Source: CBDDBH01 sp965225625 (GTDB taxonomy: Bacteria > Pseudomonadota > Gammaproteobacteria > JADZEE01). From it: DNA of 64,000 nucleotides. Positions within the stretch are counted from its first letter, which is position 1, and each line of letters opens with the position of its first letter. The position numbers were made by a program, and so were the translations under genes. Positions 26,544 to 36,364 of the stretch are shown here, one piece after another. The notes under the pieces were generated by a model that saw only the letters and a list, made by a program, of their open reading frames with translations, ran no database searches and was not told the origin of the DNA. The stretch lies in NCBI GenBank assembly GCA_965225625.1, contig CBDDBH010000028.1:124001-188000 (forward strand), read 5' to 3'.

Positions 26544-27308
26544 ATGGCCAGCAGATCCATCAATCGCCGTAACGACGCAGCTGTAGAACCTACCCGCCGC
26601 AATTGGGCTTGGTTGGGTTTAATCGTATGCATTTCGTTGCTCGCAGGCGCTTCATTTATGGGTGTCCGGTATCTGCTGCAGGCGAGCACTCTTCCCATTT
26701 TGCAGGTGCATGTAGAAGGAGAGTTTCGTCAGCTTACGCCTGGTTCAATCGAGCACATTGTCGGAGCCGAGGTCAGAACCGGATTTTTCGCCGTCGATGT
26801 CGAAGCGGTGCGTGCGGCGTTGCTGAGCAATCCATGGGTGTACGACGCGTCGGTTCGCCGAGTCTGGCCGGACAGTTTGAAGGTGACAATCCATGAACAA
26901 CGCGCTACCGCGTATTGGGGTGCCTCGGCCTTGCTAAACCCGGAGGGCGTTGCGTTTTATCCGTCGTCGGCGAGTTTTCCGGCCGGATTGGTGAAGCTGG
27001 AGGGCCCAGCGGGTTCGGAATCGCTGGTTCTAAGCCGCTTGCACCAACTGGATAGTATTTTGGCGCCACTCGAACAAAACCTGGCCTCACTTCGACTGAG
27101 CGAACGACGCGCCTGGAGTTTTCAGTTGGCGCAAGGTCCGCGTGTGATTATCGGGCGTGCCGATGTCGATGCCCGTTTGGAGCGTTTCGGCCGCGCATTG
27201 GGCGGAGTGTTGGCCAGCGAGCTGCGCGACATCGAGGTGGTCGATATGCGCTACCCGAACGGGTTTTCTATAAACCGGCGCGTTGCAGTAAGTGGCGACA
27301 ATGTGTAG
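26544..27308 (+). CDS. ftsQ: Cell division protein FtsQ
   Basis: Bitopic divisome protein that recruits FtsL and FtsB. It has a basic cytoplasmic N terminus, one membrane helix (about residues 21-45), a POTRA domain (LPILQVHVEGEFRQLTPGSIE...) and the FtsQ beta domain. ATG 26544 follows the ddl stop directly; GTG 26529 inside ddl is an alternative. About 254 residues. ftsA starts 15 bp downstream. Confidence 0.93.
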   Translation: MASRSINRRNDAAVEPTRRNWAWLGLIVCISLLAGASFMGVRYLLQASTLPILQVHVEGEFRQLTPGSIEHIVGAEVRTGFFAVDVEAVRAALLSNPWVYDASVRRVWPDSLKVTIHEQRATAYWGASALLNPEGVAFYPSSASFPAGLVKLEGPAGSESLVLSRLHQLDSILAPLEQNLASLRLSERRAWSFQLAQGPRVIIGRADVDARLERFGRALGGVLASELRDIEVVDMRYPNGFSINRRVAVSGDNV

Positions 27309-27323
27309 CGGAATGATAATCGA

Positions 27324-28559
27324 ATGAGCAAGAAAGCAGATACGAACTTGCTGGTTGGTCTGGATATTGGCACGTCAAAGGTCGTTGCTATCGTGGGCGA
27401 GGTAAACACCGGTGGTGAGCTGGATATCATCGGGATGGGTTCACACCCGTCGCGAGGCCTAAAGAAAGGGGTTGTCGTAAATATCGAATCAACCGTGCAA
27501 TCCATCCAACGTGCCATTGAGGAAGCGGAGCTGATGGCCGGATGCGAGATTCACTCCGTCTACACTGGGATTGCGGGCAGCCATATACGTAGTTTGAATT
27601 CTCACGGCATCGTCGCCATTCGCGACTCAGAAGTGAGCTTGGGCGACGTCGATCGCGTCATCGATGCGGCCCGTGCGGTGGCGATACCAGCCGATCAAAA
27701 GATCCTGCACATCATGCCGCAGGAATTTGTAATCGATAACCAGGAGGGTATTCGCGAACCGGTTGGAATGTCCGGCGTACGATTGGAAGCGAAAGTACAT
27801 ATGGTAACCGGCGCCGTTAGTGCCGCGCAGAATATTGTCAAGTGCGTTCGACGCTGTGGCTTGGAGGTTGACGACGTAATCCTGCAGCAACTTGCCTCAG
27901 CGCAAGCGGTGCTTACCGAGGATGAACGCGAGTTGGGTGTGTGTCTTGCCGACATTGGCGGTGGCACTACCGACATTGCTATTTTTGTTGATGGTGCAAT
28001 TCATCACACCGCGGTAATACCAATCGCCGGCGACCAGGTTACCAACGACATCGCGGTAGCCCTGCGCACACCGACTCACAACGCCGAAGACATCAAAATA
28101 AAATACGGTTGTGCTCTGACGCAGCTCGCAAACGCCGAGGAAACTATCGAAGTTCCCAGCGTTGGTGACCGTCCGCCACGTCGCCTCGTCCGTCAGACGC
28201 TCGCGGAGGTAATTGAGCCGCGTTATGAAGAGCTGTTCACGTTGATACAGGCCGAGCTTAAACGCAGCGGTTTCCAGGAGTTGATTGCCGCGGGTGTTGT
28301 ACTCACTGGTGGTGGGGCGCGCATGGAGGGCGCGATCGATCTAGCCGAGGAAGTCTTCCATATGCCTGTGCGAGCGGGCCTGCCGCAGTACGTAGCTGGC
28401 TTACTTGACGTAGTACGGAACCCTATCTATTCCACCGGGGTTGGATTACTGCTGTTCGGAAATAAAGCGGTTCAAGAGAGCCGGCACCCTAGTCGCTTGG
28501 ATAGTAGTGTACGTGGTGTCTGGGAGCGAATGAAAAGTTGGTTTCATGGAAGTTTCTGA
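27324..28559 (+). CDS. ftsA: Cell division protein FtsA
   Basis: Actin-like ATPase that tethers FtsZ to the membrane. Phosphate-1 loop VGLDIGTSKVVAIVGE, SHMA-like inserted 1C domain after residue 85, phosphate-2 DIGGGTTDIAIF and adenosine loop GVVLTGGGARMEGA are clear. The C-terminal VWERMKSWFHGSF is the amphipathic membrane-targeting helix. 411 residues; ftsZ starts 31 bp downstream. Confidence 0.97.
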   Translation: MSKKADTNLLVGLDIGTSKVVAIVGEVNTGGELDIIGMGSHPSRGLKKGVVVNIESTVQSIQRAIEEAELMAGCEIHSVYTGIAGSHIRSLNSHGIVAIRDSEVSLGDVDRVIDAARAVAIPADQKILHIMPQEFVIDNQEGIREPVGMSGVRLEAKVHMVTGAVSAAQNIVKCVRRCGLEVDDVILQQLASAQAVLTEDERELGVCLADIGGGTTDIAIFVDGAIHHTAVIPIAGDQVTNDIAVALRTPTHNAEDIKIKYGCALTQLANAEETIEVPSVGDRPPRRLVRQTLAEVIEPRYEELFTLIQAELKRSGFQELIAAGVVLTGGGARMEGAIDLAEEVFHMPVRAGLPQYVAGLLDVVRNPIYSTGVGLLLFGNKAVQESRHPSRLDSSVRGVWERMKSWFHGSF

Positions 28560-28576
28560 TTTTTGGAGACTCGAAT

Positions 28577-28583
28577 AGGAGGT
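28577..28583 (+). promoter_or_regulatory. Strong Shine-Dalgarno of ftsZ
   Basis: AGGAGGT lies 7 bases before ATG 28591. It is the strongest ribosome site in the cluster together with that of petB, and it fits the need for much more FtsZ than FtsA or FtsQ. Confidence 0.8.
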
Positions 28584-28590
28584 ACAAGAT

Positions 28591-29724
28591 ATGTTTCAGT
28601 TAATGGATGCCTACAGCCAAAGCGCTGTAATAAAGGTTGTCGGTGTGGGCGGCGGCGGTGGTAATGCCGTCCAGCACATGGTGGCGGCTAATCTAGAGGG
28701 CGTAGAGTTTGTTTGCGCTAACACCGACGCTCAGGCACTCAGCAGTTCGACGGCCAAAACACAATTACAACTCGGTAGCGATATTACCAAGGGCCTGGGT
28801 GCGGGAGCAGATCCGGAAACGGGTCGGCAGGCGGCGTTGGAGGACCGTGACCGTATTTCCGATGTGCTGGAGGGTGCCGATATGATTTTCATCACCGCCG
28901 GCATGGGGGGCGGCACTGGTACCGGAGCGGCTCCGATCCTGGCCCAGATTGCGAAGGAGCTGGGCATTTTGACCGTTGCGGTGGTGACGCGGCCGTTTGC
29001 ATTTGAAGGCCGTAAACGCGCACAAATTGCCGACGACGGCATTGCCGAGCTTGGTCAATTTGTGGATTCTTTGATCACTATTCCGAACGAAAAACTTCTC
29101 AGTGTACTGGGACGCGACGTCAGTCTTCTAAATGCGTTCGCAGCGGCTAATGATGTTCTGCTGGGCGCCGTACAAGGCATCGCAGAGCTCATTACCTGTC
29201 CTGGACTTATCAACGTTGACTTTGCGGACGTCAGGACTGTTATGTCTGAAATGGGTATGGCAATGATGGGATCGGGTGTCGGCAAGGGAGCCGAGCGGGC
29301 GAGAAATGCGGCTGAATCGGCCATTGCAAGCCCACTGCTGGAGGACATTAATCTTTCCGGTGCCAAAGGGATACTTGTAAATATTACATCGGGTCTGGAT
29401 CTGACGATGGGCGAGTTTGAAGAAGTCGGCACTACCATCAAAGACTTCGCGTCAGACAACGCAACGGTCGTCGTCGGTACTGTTATTGATCAGAACCTTG
29501 GGGACGAAGTGCGCGTTACTGTTGTCGCGACGGGCCTGAATCGCGAGGACAAATCGGCAGATACCGGTGTGCGATTAGTCAAGGCTGCCGTATCAGATGA
29601 TGTGGACTACAAAACACTGGAGCGACCAACGGTGATGCGCAATAAATTTTCCGATGAGTTAGATGCCGCAGCGGATCCAGACTATCTGGATATCCCCGCA
29701 TTCTTGCGACGGCAGGCGGACTAG
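28591..29724 (+). CDS. ftsZ: Cell division protein FtsZ
   Basis: Tubulin-like GTPase that forms the Z ring. N-terminal KVVGVGGGGGNAVQHMV, tubulin signature GGGTGTGAAPILAQIA and T7 loop NVDFADVRTVM are intact. The C-terminal conserved peptide DYLDIPAFLRRQAD, which binds FtsA and ZipA-type partners, is present. The linker between them is short. 377 residues; last gene of the cluster. Confidence 0.98.
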   Translation: MFQLMDAYSQSAVIKVVGVGGGGGNAVQHMVAANLEGVEFVCANTDAQALSSSTAKTQLQLGSDITKGLGAGADPETGRQAALEDRDRISDVLEGADMIFITAGMGGGTGTGAAPILAQIAKELGILTVAVVTRPFAFEGRKRAQIADDGIAELGQFVDSLITIPNEKLLSVLGRDVSLLNAFAAANDVLLGAVQGIAELITCPGLINVDFADVRTVMSEMGMAMMGSGVGKGAERARNAAESAIASPLLEDINLSGAKGILVNITSGLDLTMGEFEEVGTTIKDFASDNATVVVGTVIDQNLGDEVRVTVVATGLNREDKSADTGVRLVKAAVSDDVDYKTLERPTVMRNKFSDELDAAADPDYLDIPAFLRRQAD

Positions 29725-29936
29725 CGTGGGCGAGGTAGGCGGCGAGGCGGATTACCGCCGCCAGCAGCGGTGCACGCAGATTCGGATCCCGGATTAATGT
29801 CTTTGCCGAGCGCAGGATCCCGTTGCGACGGCAGTTGTATGTGCATTCGAACAGCTGCCCTGTTAAAGAATTTCATCAAAAAAATTAGTGTGTTATCATC
29901 GCCGGCGGCCGCCTGGCAAGGGGGCTCGGGGAGCAA
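29725..29936 (+). promoter_or_regulatory. ftsZ-lpxC intergenic region with a possible lpxC promoter
   Basis: A possible -10 TATCAT (29894-29899, one mismatch) has a poor -35 (TTTCAT at 29871-29876) in an A/T-rich patch, about 35 bp before the lpxC ATG. GC-rich inverted segments such as GGCGGATTACCGCC (29740-29760) lie behind ftsZ and might attenuate transcription. No further gene is seen here. Confidence 0.35.
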
Positions 29937-30845
29937 ATGATAAGGCAACGGACACTAAAAAACGTCATTCGAGCGACCGGAGTAGGGCTGCATACGGGCA
30001 AGAAAGTTTTCCTGACCTTGCGTCCTGCGGCGGCGGGAACCGGAATTGTATTTCGTCGCGCAGACCTTGACCCGGTTGTCGAGATTCCCGCCCGTATCGA
30101 AAACGTCGGTGATACAGGTCTATCGACAAGTCTGGCGCGTGGGCCGGCACAAATTTCGACCGTGGAACACCTGTTGTCTGCACTGGCCGGTTTGGGGATC
30201 GACAACGCGTTTGTTGATCTGAGCGCTCCGGAGGTGCCAATTATGGACGGCAGCGCCGGGCCGTTCGTATTTCTAATTCAATCGGCCGGCGTTGAAGAGC
30301 AGGACGTGCCTAAGCGGTTTATCCGTATCAAACGTGAAATCACGGTGACCGAAGGCGACAAATGGGCTAAGTTCGAGCCATTTGAAGGTTTCAAGGTATC
30401 GTTTGGAATCGAGTTCAAGCACCCATTCTTTGAGCAAAGCGGTAAATATGCCTCGGTCGATTTTTCGACTACTTCGTTCGTCAAGGAGGTTAGTCGTGCG
30501 CGAACCTTCGGGTTTTTGAGCGATGTTGAACTGCTACGCGAAAAAAATCTCGTTCTTGGTGGAAGTCTGGATAATGCTGTCGTTGTCGATGACTACCGGG
30601 TACTGAATGAGGACGGGCTACGCTACGACGATGAATTCGTAAAGCATAAAATCCTGGATGCCATTGGGGATTTGTACTTGCTTGGACACAGCTTAATCGG
30701 CGCCTTCAGTGGCTATAAGTCGGGCCACGCACTTAACAACCGCTTGCTAAGGGTGCTACTGGAAGACAGCACGGCTTGGGAGATAATCACGTACCGTGAT
30801 GAAGCAGAGTTGCCGATTTCGTTTATGCAACCCATGCCGGTTTAA
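29937..30845 (+). CDS. lpxC: UDP-3-O-acyl-N-acetylglucosamine deacetylase
   Basis: Zinc enzyme for the committed step of lipid A synthesis. The fold repeats are seen in RTLKNVIRATGVGLHTGKKV and VEHLLSALAGLGIDNAFVDL. Zinc and catalytic residues lie in STVEHLLSAL and in FVKHKILDAIGDLYLLGHSL, followed by SGHALNNRLLRVL. 302 residues is normal. Its place after ftsZ is the usual one in gammaproteobacteria. The C terminus carries a hydrophobic tail (LPISFMQPMPV), which may be the FtsH degradation signal by analogy. Confidence 0.96.
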   Translation: MIRQRTLKNVIRATGVGLHTGKKVFLTLRPAAAGTGIVFRRADLDPVVEIPARIENVGDTGLSTSLARGPAQISTVEHLLSALAGLGIDNAFVDLSAPEVPIMDGSAGPFVFLIQSAGVEEQDVPKRFIRIKREITVTEGDKWAKFEPFEGFKVSFGIEFKHPFFEQSGKYASVDFSTTSFVKEVSRARTFGFLSDVELLREKNLVLGGSLDNAVVVDDYRVLNEDGLRYDDEFVKHKILDAIGDLYLLGHSLIGAFSGYKSGHALNNRLLRVLLEDSTAWEIITYRDEAELPISFMQPMPV

Positions 30846-30935
30846 ACTACCCCTGCCCATCTGTGCGCCGTAGGCTATACGATATTTGCCAGTTTTGTAT
30901 TAATTTACAATGACCTAACGCTCTTTCGATGCGTT

Positions 30936-31376
30936 CTAGGCACGTGAACCCAGACGTCTATAGATTGATTTTAGTGATGGATCCGTCGTAGATTCAGCTA
31001 ACTGTCGCAGCAGCGCGGCCGTATGCGGTGACGGTCGCGCCGTCTTTGGAACATCTGGCGGCTCGGGTTCCCTGGCAATGGTCACTTTGATGCGGACGTT
31101 TTGCAGGGATCGCAAACCGCATGTTTCGCGTAAAAAGCTAAGAATTAGCGGTACGCGAAAGCGGAGGTATGAGTTCCAAACGGGGGAATCGGCCAGCAGA
31201 ACCAGTTCGTGCGTGCCGCGCTCTGCCAGGCCGAAGTGGTTTGCTGCAGGTTCGCCGAGAAATTTTTTAAGGCGAGTTTCCAGCTGGTTCAAGGACCGCG
31301 CCTTTTTGACGAGGTGGGCCAGTTGATCAGTATTTAGGATTTGATTGAGGGGGAGCGGACGATGTGGGTTAGACAT
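30936..31376 (-). CDS. dciA: DciA (DUF721), replicative helicase loader/operator
   Basis: Family knowledge: DciA interacts with DnaB and replaces DnaC-type loaders in most bacteria. The DUF721/KH-like domain takes up the first 100 residues (LNQILNTDQLAHLV, LEPPAANHFGLAERG-like segment, SPVWNSYLRFRVPLILSFL). The C tail is disordered and then helical (TAALLRQLAESTTDPSLKSIYRRL). ATG 31376 (MSNPHRPLPLN) is preferred to the upstream frame that would cross the divergent M23 gene. It lies between lpxC and the peptidase gene, as in Pseudomonas. Confidence 0.82.
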   Translation of the reverse strand: MSNPHRPLPLNQILNTDQLAHLVKKARSLNQLETRLKKFLGEPAANHFGLAERGTHELVLLADSPVWNSYLRFRVPLILSFLRETCGLRSLQNVRIKVTIAREPEPPDVPKTARPSPHTAALLRQLAESTTDPSLKSIYRRLGSRA

Positions 31377-31426
31377 GAGATTTCGGATTAACGGTCGCGA
31401 CTGACTCCATACCGGTCCTGAGCATA

Positions 31427-32365
31427 ATGGAAATCCTGTTCGTATCAAAATCTCAAGGTCGCCGCGCCCGGCTCCGTTTTGGTTGGTCGTCGCTGACCTT
31501 AGTTGTATGTGTTGTCACGCTGAGCGGAGTGATGGCAGCCCGTTATGGATATCAAACGGGTGCGGATAATACGGCCATGCGCATTCTCGACAATCCGCCA
31601 GAGTCGTTAAAATTCTGGCAGCGTGAACTGACCGCGCAACGTCGAGAGATCAAGGCGGCTCGGGCGCGGCAGGAATCAAACTTCAATGCTTTGGCCTTAC
31701 GCGTTGGCAAATTGCAAGCTCAGATGACCAGGCTCAACGCCTTGGGCGGCCGTCTCGCGGAAACCGCAACGTTGCCCGAGGGAGAATTTGATTTCACGTT
31801 GGAACCGGCGCTAGGTGGCCCGCTGCCCGGTGACGCGCAGTTGTCAGCAGATCTCGTCGAGATCGTTACTGATCTCCAATCGTTGAGCGCAACGCTGGCG
31901 GATCACGACGAACAACTCATTGCCCTTGAAAGCTTGCTCCGGGAGCGCGATTTGCAACAGCAGATCCTGCCCGCTGGTCGACCGGTTACCGAAGGTTGGC
32001 TGTCGTCGGGCTATGGCAAACGTGCGGACCCCATGACGGGCAAACAGGAATTGCACCGGGGCGTGGACTTTGCCGGTCGCGCTGGTGCTGACGTTCGATC
32101 CGTTGCTGCCGGCGTCGTCACCTGGTCGGGCACGCGTTCTGGCTACGGTCGGCTGGTTCAGCTCAATCACGGCGGTGGTTACGAGACCCGCTATTCTCAC
32201 AACAGGGAGAATATGGTATCCGTCGGTGATAAAGTCGAACGTGGCCAAGTAATTGCAAAGATGGGTGCGACTGGCCGGGCGACGGGACCGCATGTTCATT
32301 TCGAAGTCTTGCGTGATGGTAGAATAATCAACCCGAGCAGTTATATACGCAAAGCACAGAAATAG
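31427..32365 (+). CDS. M23-family (LytM) peptidase, membrane anchored
   Basis: Putative peptidoglycan endopeptidase or LytM-type activator in the periplasm. It has a basic N terminus, one membrane helix (about 22-40), a coiled-coil region (about 60-115) and a C-terminal M23 domain. Zinc residues look intact: HRGVDFAG (HxxxD) and HVHFEV (HxH), with YGRLVQLNHG between. An intact site suggests active hydrolysis, unlike EnvC/NlpD activators. Starts diverge from dciA by 50 bp; secA follows. A role in division or growth is inferred from the neighbours. Confidence 0.85.
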   Translation: MEILFVSKSQGRRARLRFGWSSLTLVVCVVTLSGVMAARYGYQTGADNTAMRILDNPPESLKFWQRELTAQRREIKAARARQESNFNALALRVGKLQAQMTRLNALGGRLAETATLPEGEFDFTLEPALGGPLPGDAQLSADLVEIVTDLQSLSATLADHDEQLIALESLLRERDLQQQILPAGRPVTEGWLSSGYGKRADPMTGKQELHRGVDFAGRAGADVRSVAAGVVTWSGTRSGYGRLVQLNHGGGYETRYSHNRENMVSVGDKVERGQVIAKMGATGRATGPHVHFEVLRDGRIINPSSYIRKAQK

Positions 32366-32441
32366 TTTTTGTCTGTTCACTTCCTCATCTCCCCCTATGG
32401 GCTGGCCCATGTCGAGTAGCGTCAAGCTGTCTGTAGGAAAA

Positions 32442-35150
32442 ATGTTTCGAAAGGTCTTCGGCAGTCGCAACCAGCGTCTGCTTAAGAGCATGGCGCGCAG
32501 TGTCGAGCAAATCAATGCGCTTGAAGAATCCGTTTCGGCCATGCCTGATGAAGCATTTGTCGAGAAAACGCAGGAGTTCAAAGCCCGTCTCAGTGACGGC
32601 GCCACGCTCGATGAAATCTTGGTCGAAGTGTTTGCGGTGGTTCGCGAAGCCGCGAAACGCACGGTCAAAATGCGACTTTTTGATGTTCAGTTGATCGGTG
32701 GAATCGTTCTTCACCAAGGCCGGATCGCTGAGATGCGTACTGGTGAGGGCAAGACTCTGGTCGCGACCCTCCCGGCTTATTTGAATGCCCTGACCGGTAA
32801 TGGCGTCTACATTGTCACCGTCAACGATTATCTGGCGCGTCGCGACGCTGAATGGATGGGTGCGGTCTACTCGTTTCTTGGTATGAGCACCGGGGTAATC
32901 GTTCCCGGTCTGACCCAAGCGCAGCGCCAGCTCGCCTACGGTGCGGATGTTATCTATGGTACCAACAATGAATTCGGTTTCGATTACCTTCGCGATAACA
33001 TGACCTTTACTACGCAGGACCGTGCTCAAGGTTCATTGAGTTTCGCCATCGTTGACGAGGTGGACTCGATACTCATTGATGAAGCGCGTACTCCGTTAAT
33101 CATCTCCGGGGCAACCGAAGACAGGACGGACGTATATGTCAAAATCGATAAACTACTTCCGCAGCTAACGGCTCAGCAAGCTGAAGACGGACCTGGTGAT
33201 TATTCCATTGACGAGAAAGTTCGCCAGGTATATCTGACTGAATCGGGACACGAACATGTCGAAAATCTTCTCAGTCAAGCCGGGATGTTAGAGGCTGGGG
33301 AGAGCTTATACGCAGCATCAAACATCGCCTTGATGCACCACGTCAATGCTGCGCTGCGCGCGCACGCTTTATACAACATCGACGTGGACTACGTCGTGAA
33401 CGATGGCGAAATCGTAATTGTCGATGAATTTACCGGGCGGACCATGCCGGGGCGACGCTGGTCGGAGGGTTTACACCAGGCCATAGAAGCGAAAGAGGGC
33501 GTTGCGATACAGCATGAAAATCAGACGCTTGCATCAATAACGTTTCAGAATTACTTCCGCCTTTTCGAAAAACTCGCGGGTATGACCGGAACGGCCGACA
33601 CCGAGGCGTTCGAATTTCAGCAGATCTATGGTCTGGAAGTTGTCGTCATTCCTACTCATCAAATAATGATCAGGGACGACATGGGTGATTTGGTTTACCT
33701 GACTAAAAGCGAGAAATTCGCCGCAATTATCGAGGACATCAAAGACTGCGCAGATCGCAATCAACCAGTGCTGGTAGGAACGACATCGATTGAAACTTCT
33801 GAGTATTTATCTGGACTGCTTAGCAAGGATGGCGTGCCCCACGAGGTATTGAACGCCAAATTCCATGAGAAAGAGGCCCAGATTATCGCTCAGGCAGGAA
33901 GCCTCGGTGCCGTGACAGTCGCTACTAATATGGCCGGTCGCGGTACCGATATCGTGCTCGGCGGTAACCTTGAAGCGCAACTCAAAGAATCGGAAGCGGA
34001 TGCCAGCGAAGATGCGCGAGCGGAAATCATGCGTCATTGGCAGGAACAACACGATCGAGTCCTGGGCGCCGGTGGCTTGCATATCATAGGTACAGAGCGC
34101 CATGAATCGAGGCGGATCGATAACCAATTGCGCGGTCGTTCCGGACGCCAGGGTGATCCCGGCCGCAGCAGGTTCTATTTGTCTTTGGAAGATGATCTTA
34201 TGCGAATTTTCGCATCAGATCGGGTCGCCGGGTTAATGCAGAAACTTGGCATGGAAGAAGGTGAGGCAATCGAGCATCCCTGGGTAACCAAGGCAATTGA
34301 AAATGCTCAGCGAAAAGTTGAAGCCCACAATTTCGAAATTCGCAAAAATCTGTTGGATTTTGATAATGTTGCCAACGATCAACGCAAAGTGATCTATGAA
34401 CAACGTCGAGAGTTGATGGAAGTTGAGGATATATCGGAATCCATTGCCGGCATCCGTCATGACGTTGTCTACGATCTCATCGATACCTACATTGCGCCGA
34501 ACAGCTTCGATGAACAGTGGGATGTGCCGGGTTTGCAGGATGCGATCGCACACGAGTTCAACGAACAGTTACCCATCGAGACCTGGCTGGCCGAGGACGA
34601 TGATCTGCACGAAGATTCGCTTCGTGAAAAGATCGTTGAGGCAATTGAGGTGAGTTATCGCCAGAAAGCTGAGCAGGCCGGCGAGGGGGTGTTTCGTAGC
34701 TTTGAGCAACAGATGATGCTGCATGTTCTCGATACTCACTGGAAAGAGCACTTGGCTGCGATGGATCATTTACGACAGGGGATTCATTTGCGCGGGTATG
34801 CACAGAAGAATCCGAAGCAAGAATACAAGAAAGAAGCCTTCCAGATGTTTGCGGAAATGTTGGACAGCATTAAGCGGGATGTGGTCGGAATTGTGTCCAA
34901 GGTCCAGGTACGAGAAGAGGACGTTGAGGAAATTGAGCGTCAGCGTCAACAGCAGGACCGAATGCAGTTCAGCCACGCCGCCGCTCGCAATCCCTTGACT
35001 GGCGAGGTTGACGAAGAACCGGGCGCGGGCCCAGCCGAGCCGGCGGCGAAAGCGCCGTTTGTGCGAGCTCAACGTAAAGTGGGACGCAACGAACCCTGTC
35101 CGTGTGGATCCGGCAAAAAGTATAAGCAGTGCCATGGCAAGTTGAGTTGA
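32442..35150 (+). CDS. secA: Preprotein translocase ATPase SecA
   Basis: Motor of the Sec pathway that pushes proteins through SecYEG. It has Walker A MRTGEGKTLVATL, the DEVD box (FAIVDEVDSILIDEARTPLI), a preprotein cross-linking domain, second nucleotide-binding domain (NMAGRGTDIVLGGNLE, QLRGRSGRQGDPG) and the zinc tail CPCGSGKKYKQCHG. ATG 32442 (MFRKVFGSRNQR) matches the family and has TAGGAAA 5 bases before it; the earlier in-frame ATGs at 32397 and 32409 are less likely. About 902 residues. Confidence 0.96.
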   Translation: MFRKVFGSRNQRLLKSMARSVEQINALEESVSAMPDEAFVEKTQEFKARLSDGATLDEILVEVFAVVREAAKRTVKMRLFDVQLIGGIVLHQGRIAEMRTGEGKTLVATLPAYLNALTGNGVYIVTVNDYLARRDAEWMGAVYSFLGMSTGVIVPGLTQAQRQLAYGADVIYGTNNEFGFDYLRDNMTFTTQDRAQGSLSFAIVDEVDSILIDEARTPLIISGATEDRTDVYVKIDKLLPQLTAQQAEDGPGDYSIDEKVRQVYLTESGHEHVENLLSQAGMLEAGESLYAASNIALMHHVNAALRAHALYNIDVDYVVNDGEIVIVDEFTGRTMPGRRWSEGLHQAIEAKEGVAIQHENQTLASITFQNYFRLFEKLAGMTGTADTEAFEFQQIYGLEVVVIPTHQIMIRDDMGDLVYLTKSEKFAAIIEDIKDCADRNQPVLVGTTSIETSEYLSGLLSKDGVPHEVLNAKFHEKEAQIIAQAGSLGAVTVATNMAGRGTDIVLGGNLEAQLKESEADASEDARAEIMRHWQEQHDRVLGAGGLHIIGTERHESRRIDNQLRGRSGRQGDPGRSRFYLSLEDDLMRIFASDRVAGLMQKLGMEEGEAIEHPWVTKAIENAQRKVEAHNFEIRKNLLDFDNVANDQRKVIYEQRRELMEVEDISESIAGIRHDVVYDLIDTYIAPNSFDEQWDVPGLQDAIAHEFNEQLPIETWLAEDDDLHEDSLREKIVEAIEVSYRQKAEQAGEGVFRSFEQQMMLHVLDTHWKEHLAAMDHLRQGIHLRGYAQKNPKQEYKKEAFQMFAEMLDSIKRDVVGIVSKVQVREEDVEEIERQRQQQDRMQFSHAAARNPLTGEVDEEPGAGPAEPAAKAPFVRAQRKVGRNEPCPCGSGKKYKQCHGKLS

Positions 35151-36364
35151 GGTACGACCGGGAGGTGGATGCACCGTCAGCTATCGCCGGAATTCGTATT
35201 GGCACTGCCGCCGCTGGGGTGCGTTATCAGGGCCGCGACGATCTGGTGATTGTCGAAATTGCGGAAGGATCGACCTGCGCGGGCCTATTCACTCGTAATG
35301 CGTTCGCCGCTGCACCGGTAACGGTCGCACGCCAACACCTGTCCACAGGCATGCCGCGGTATCTGCTGATAAACGCCGGTAACGCAAACGCAGGTACGGG
35401 GTCTGATGGACTGGCGGCATCACTGCGCACTTGCGCGCTGCTCGCGGACCGACAAAGTATTCCGCTGCACCGTGTGATCCCGTTTTCCACCGGGGTCATA
35501 GGCGAACCCCTGCCAATAGTGCCGTTTGAGTCTGGAATTCCGATCGCGCTCGCCGCGTTGCACGAAGATGAGTGGCTGGCCGCTGCCAAGGCGATAATGA
35601 CGACAGACACGCACGCAAAGGCATGTTCGAAAAGCGTCACTATCGGTGACGGCACGGTAACCGTCACTGGAATCGCCAAAGGTGCCGGCATGATCTGCCC
35701 GGACATGGCAACGATGTTGGCATTCGTCGCCACCGACGCCCGTATTGAGCAGCCTGTGTTAACGGAAATACTTGGCAGCGCGGTCGATGCGAGCTTCAAT
35801 CGGATCACGGTCGACGGCGACACCTCGACCAACGATGCTTGTGTGTTGATAGCGACTGGTTGTAATCCGCTCGATGTCGCAATAAGCAGCGGTTCGCAAA
35901 TCTGTGACGTTCTTCAGGCAGCAATCACCGAAGTGTGTTCCGCGCTTGCGCTGGCGATTGTCCGCGACGGCGAGGGCGCTACCAAGTTGGTGGAGGTCGC
36001 CGTTTCCGGAGGGCGGTCGAATGCAGAGTGTGACCTGGTGGCATATACGGTAGCTCACTCGCCGCTGGTAAAGACGGCATTGTTTGCCTCCGATCCCAAT
36101 TGGGGCCGGATTTTGGCTGCGGTAGGGCGTGCCGGGTTGACCAATCTCGACATCAATCGGGTACGCATTTCCGTCAACGGAGTCGCAATAGTTATGGCAG
36201 GCGTTCGGGCGCCTGAGTACACAGAGGAGATCGGTCAGCGGCTGTTTGCGGAATCGGATATTCGCATCAGCGTTGAGCTGCAGCGAGGCGAAGCGAATAC
36301 GTCTGTGTGGACCTGCGATCTGTCTCATGAATACGTGCGGATAAATGCGGAATACAGGACTTGA
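35129..36364 (+). CDS. argJ: Bifunctional ornithine acetyltransferase / N-acetylglutamate synthase
   Basis: Arginine biosynthesis enzyme that recycles the acetyl group from N-acetylornithine to glutamate. The precursor cleaves itself at the Thr in KGAGMICPDMATMLAF (K-G-A/S-GM-x-x-P-x-MAT), giving alpha and beta chains. The oxyanion-hole region STGVIGE is present. GTG 35129 overlaps secA by 22 bp; TTG 35147 or GTG 35165 are other possible starts. The C terminus DLSHEYVRINAEYRT is typical. Its end overlaps the next gene by 20 bp. Confidence 0.94.
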   Translation: MPWQVELRYDREVDAPSAIAGIRIGTAAAGVRYQGRDDLVIVEIAEGSTCAGLFTRNAFAAAPVTVARQHLSTGMPRYLLINAGNANAGTGSDGLAASLRTCALLADRQSIPLHRVIPFSTGVIGEPLPIVPFESGIPIALAALHEDEWLAAAKAIMTTDTHAKACSKSVTIGDGTVTVTGIAKGAGMICPDMATMLAFVATDARIEQPVLTEILGSAVDASFNRITVDGDTSTNDACVLIATGCNPLDVAISSGSQICDVLQAAITEVCSALALAIVRDGEGATKLVEVAVSGGRSNAECDLVAYTVAHSPLVKTALFASDPNWGRILAAVGRAGLTNLDINRVRISVNGVAIVMAGVRAPEYTEEIGQRLFAESDIRISVELQRGEANTSVWTCDLSHEYVRINAEYRT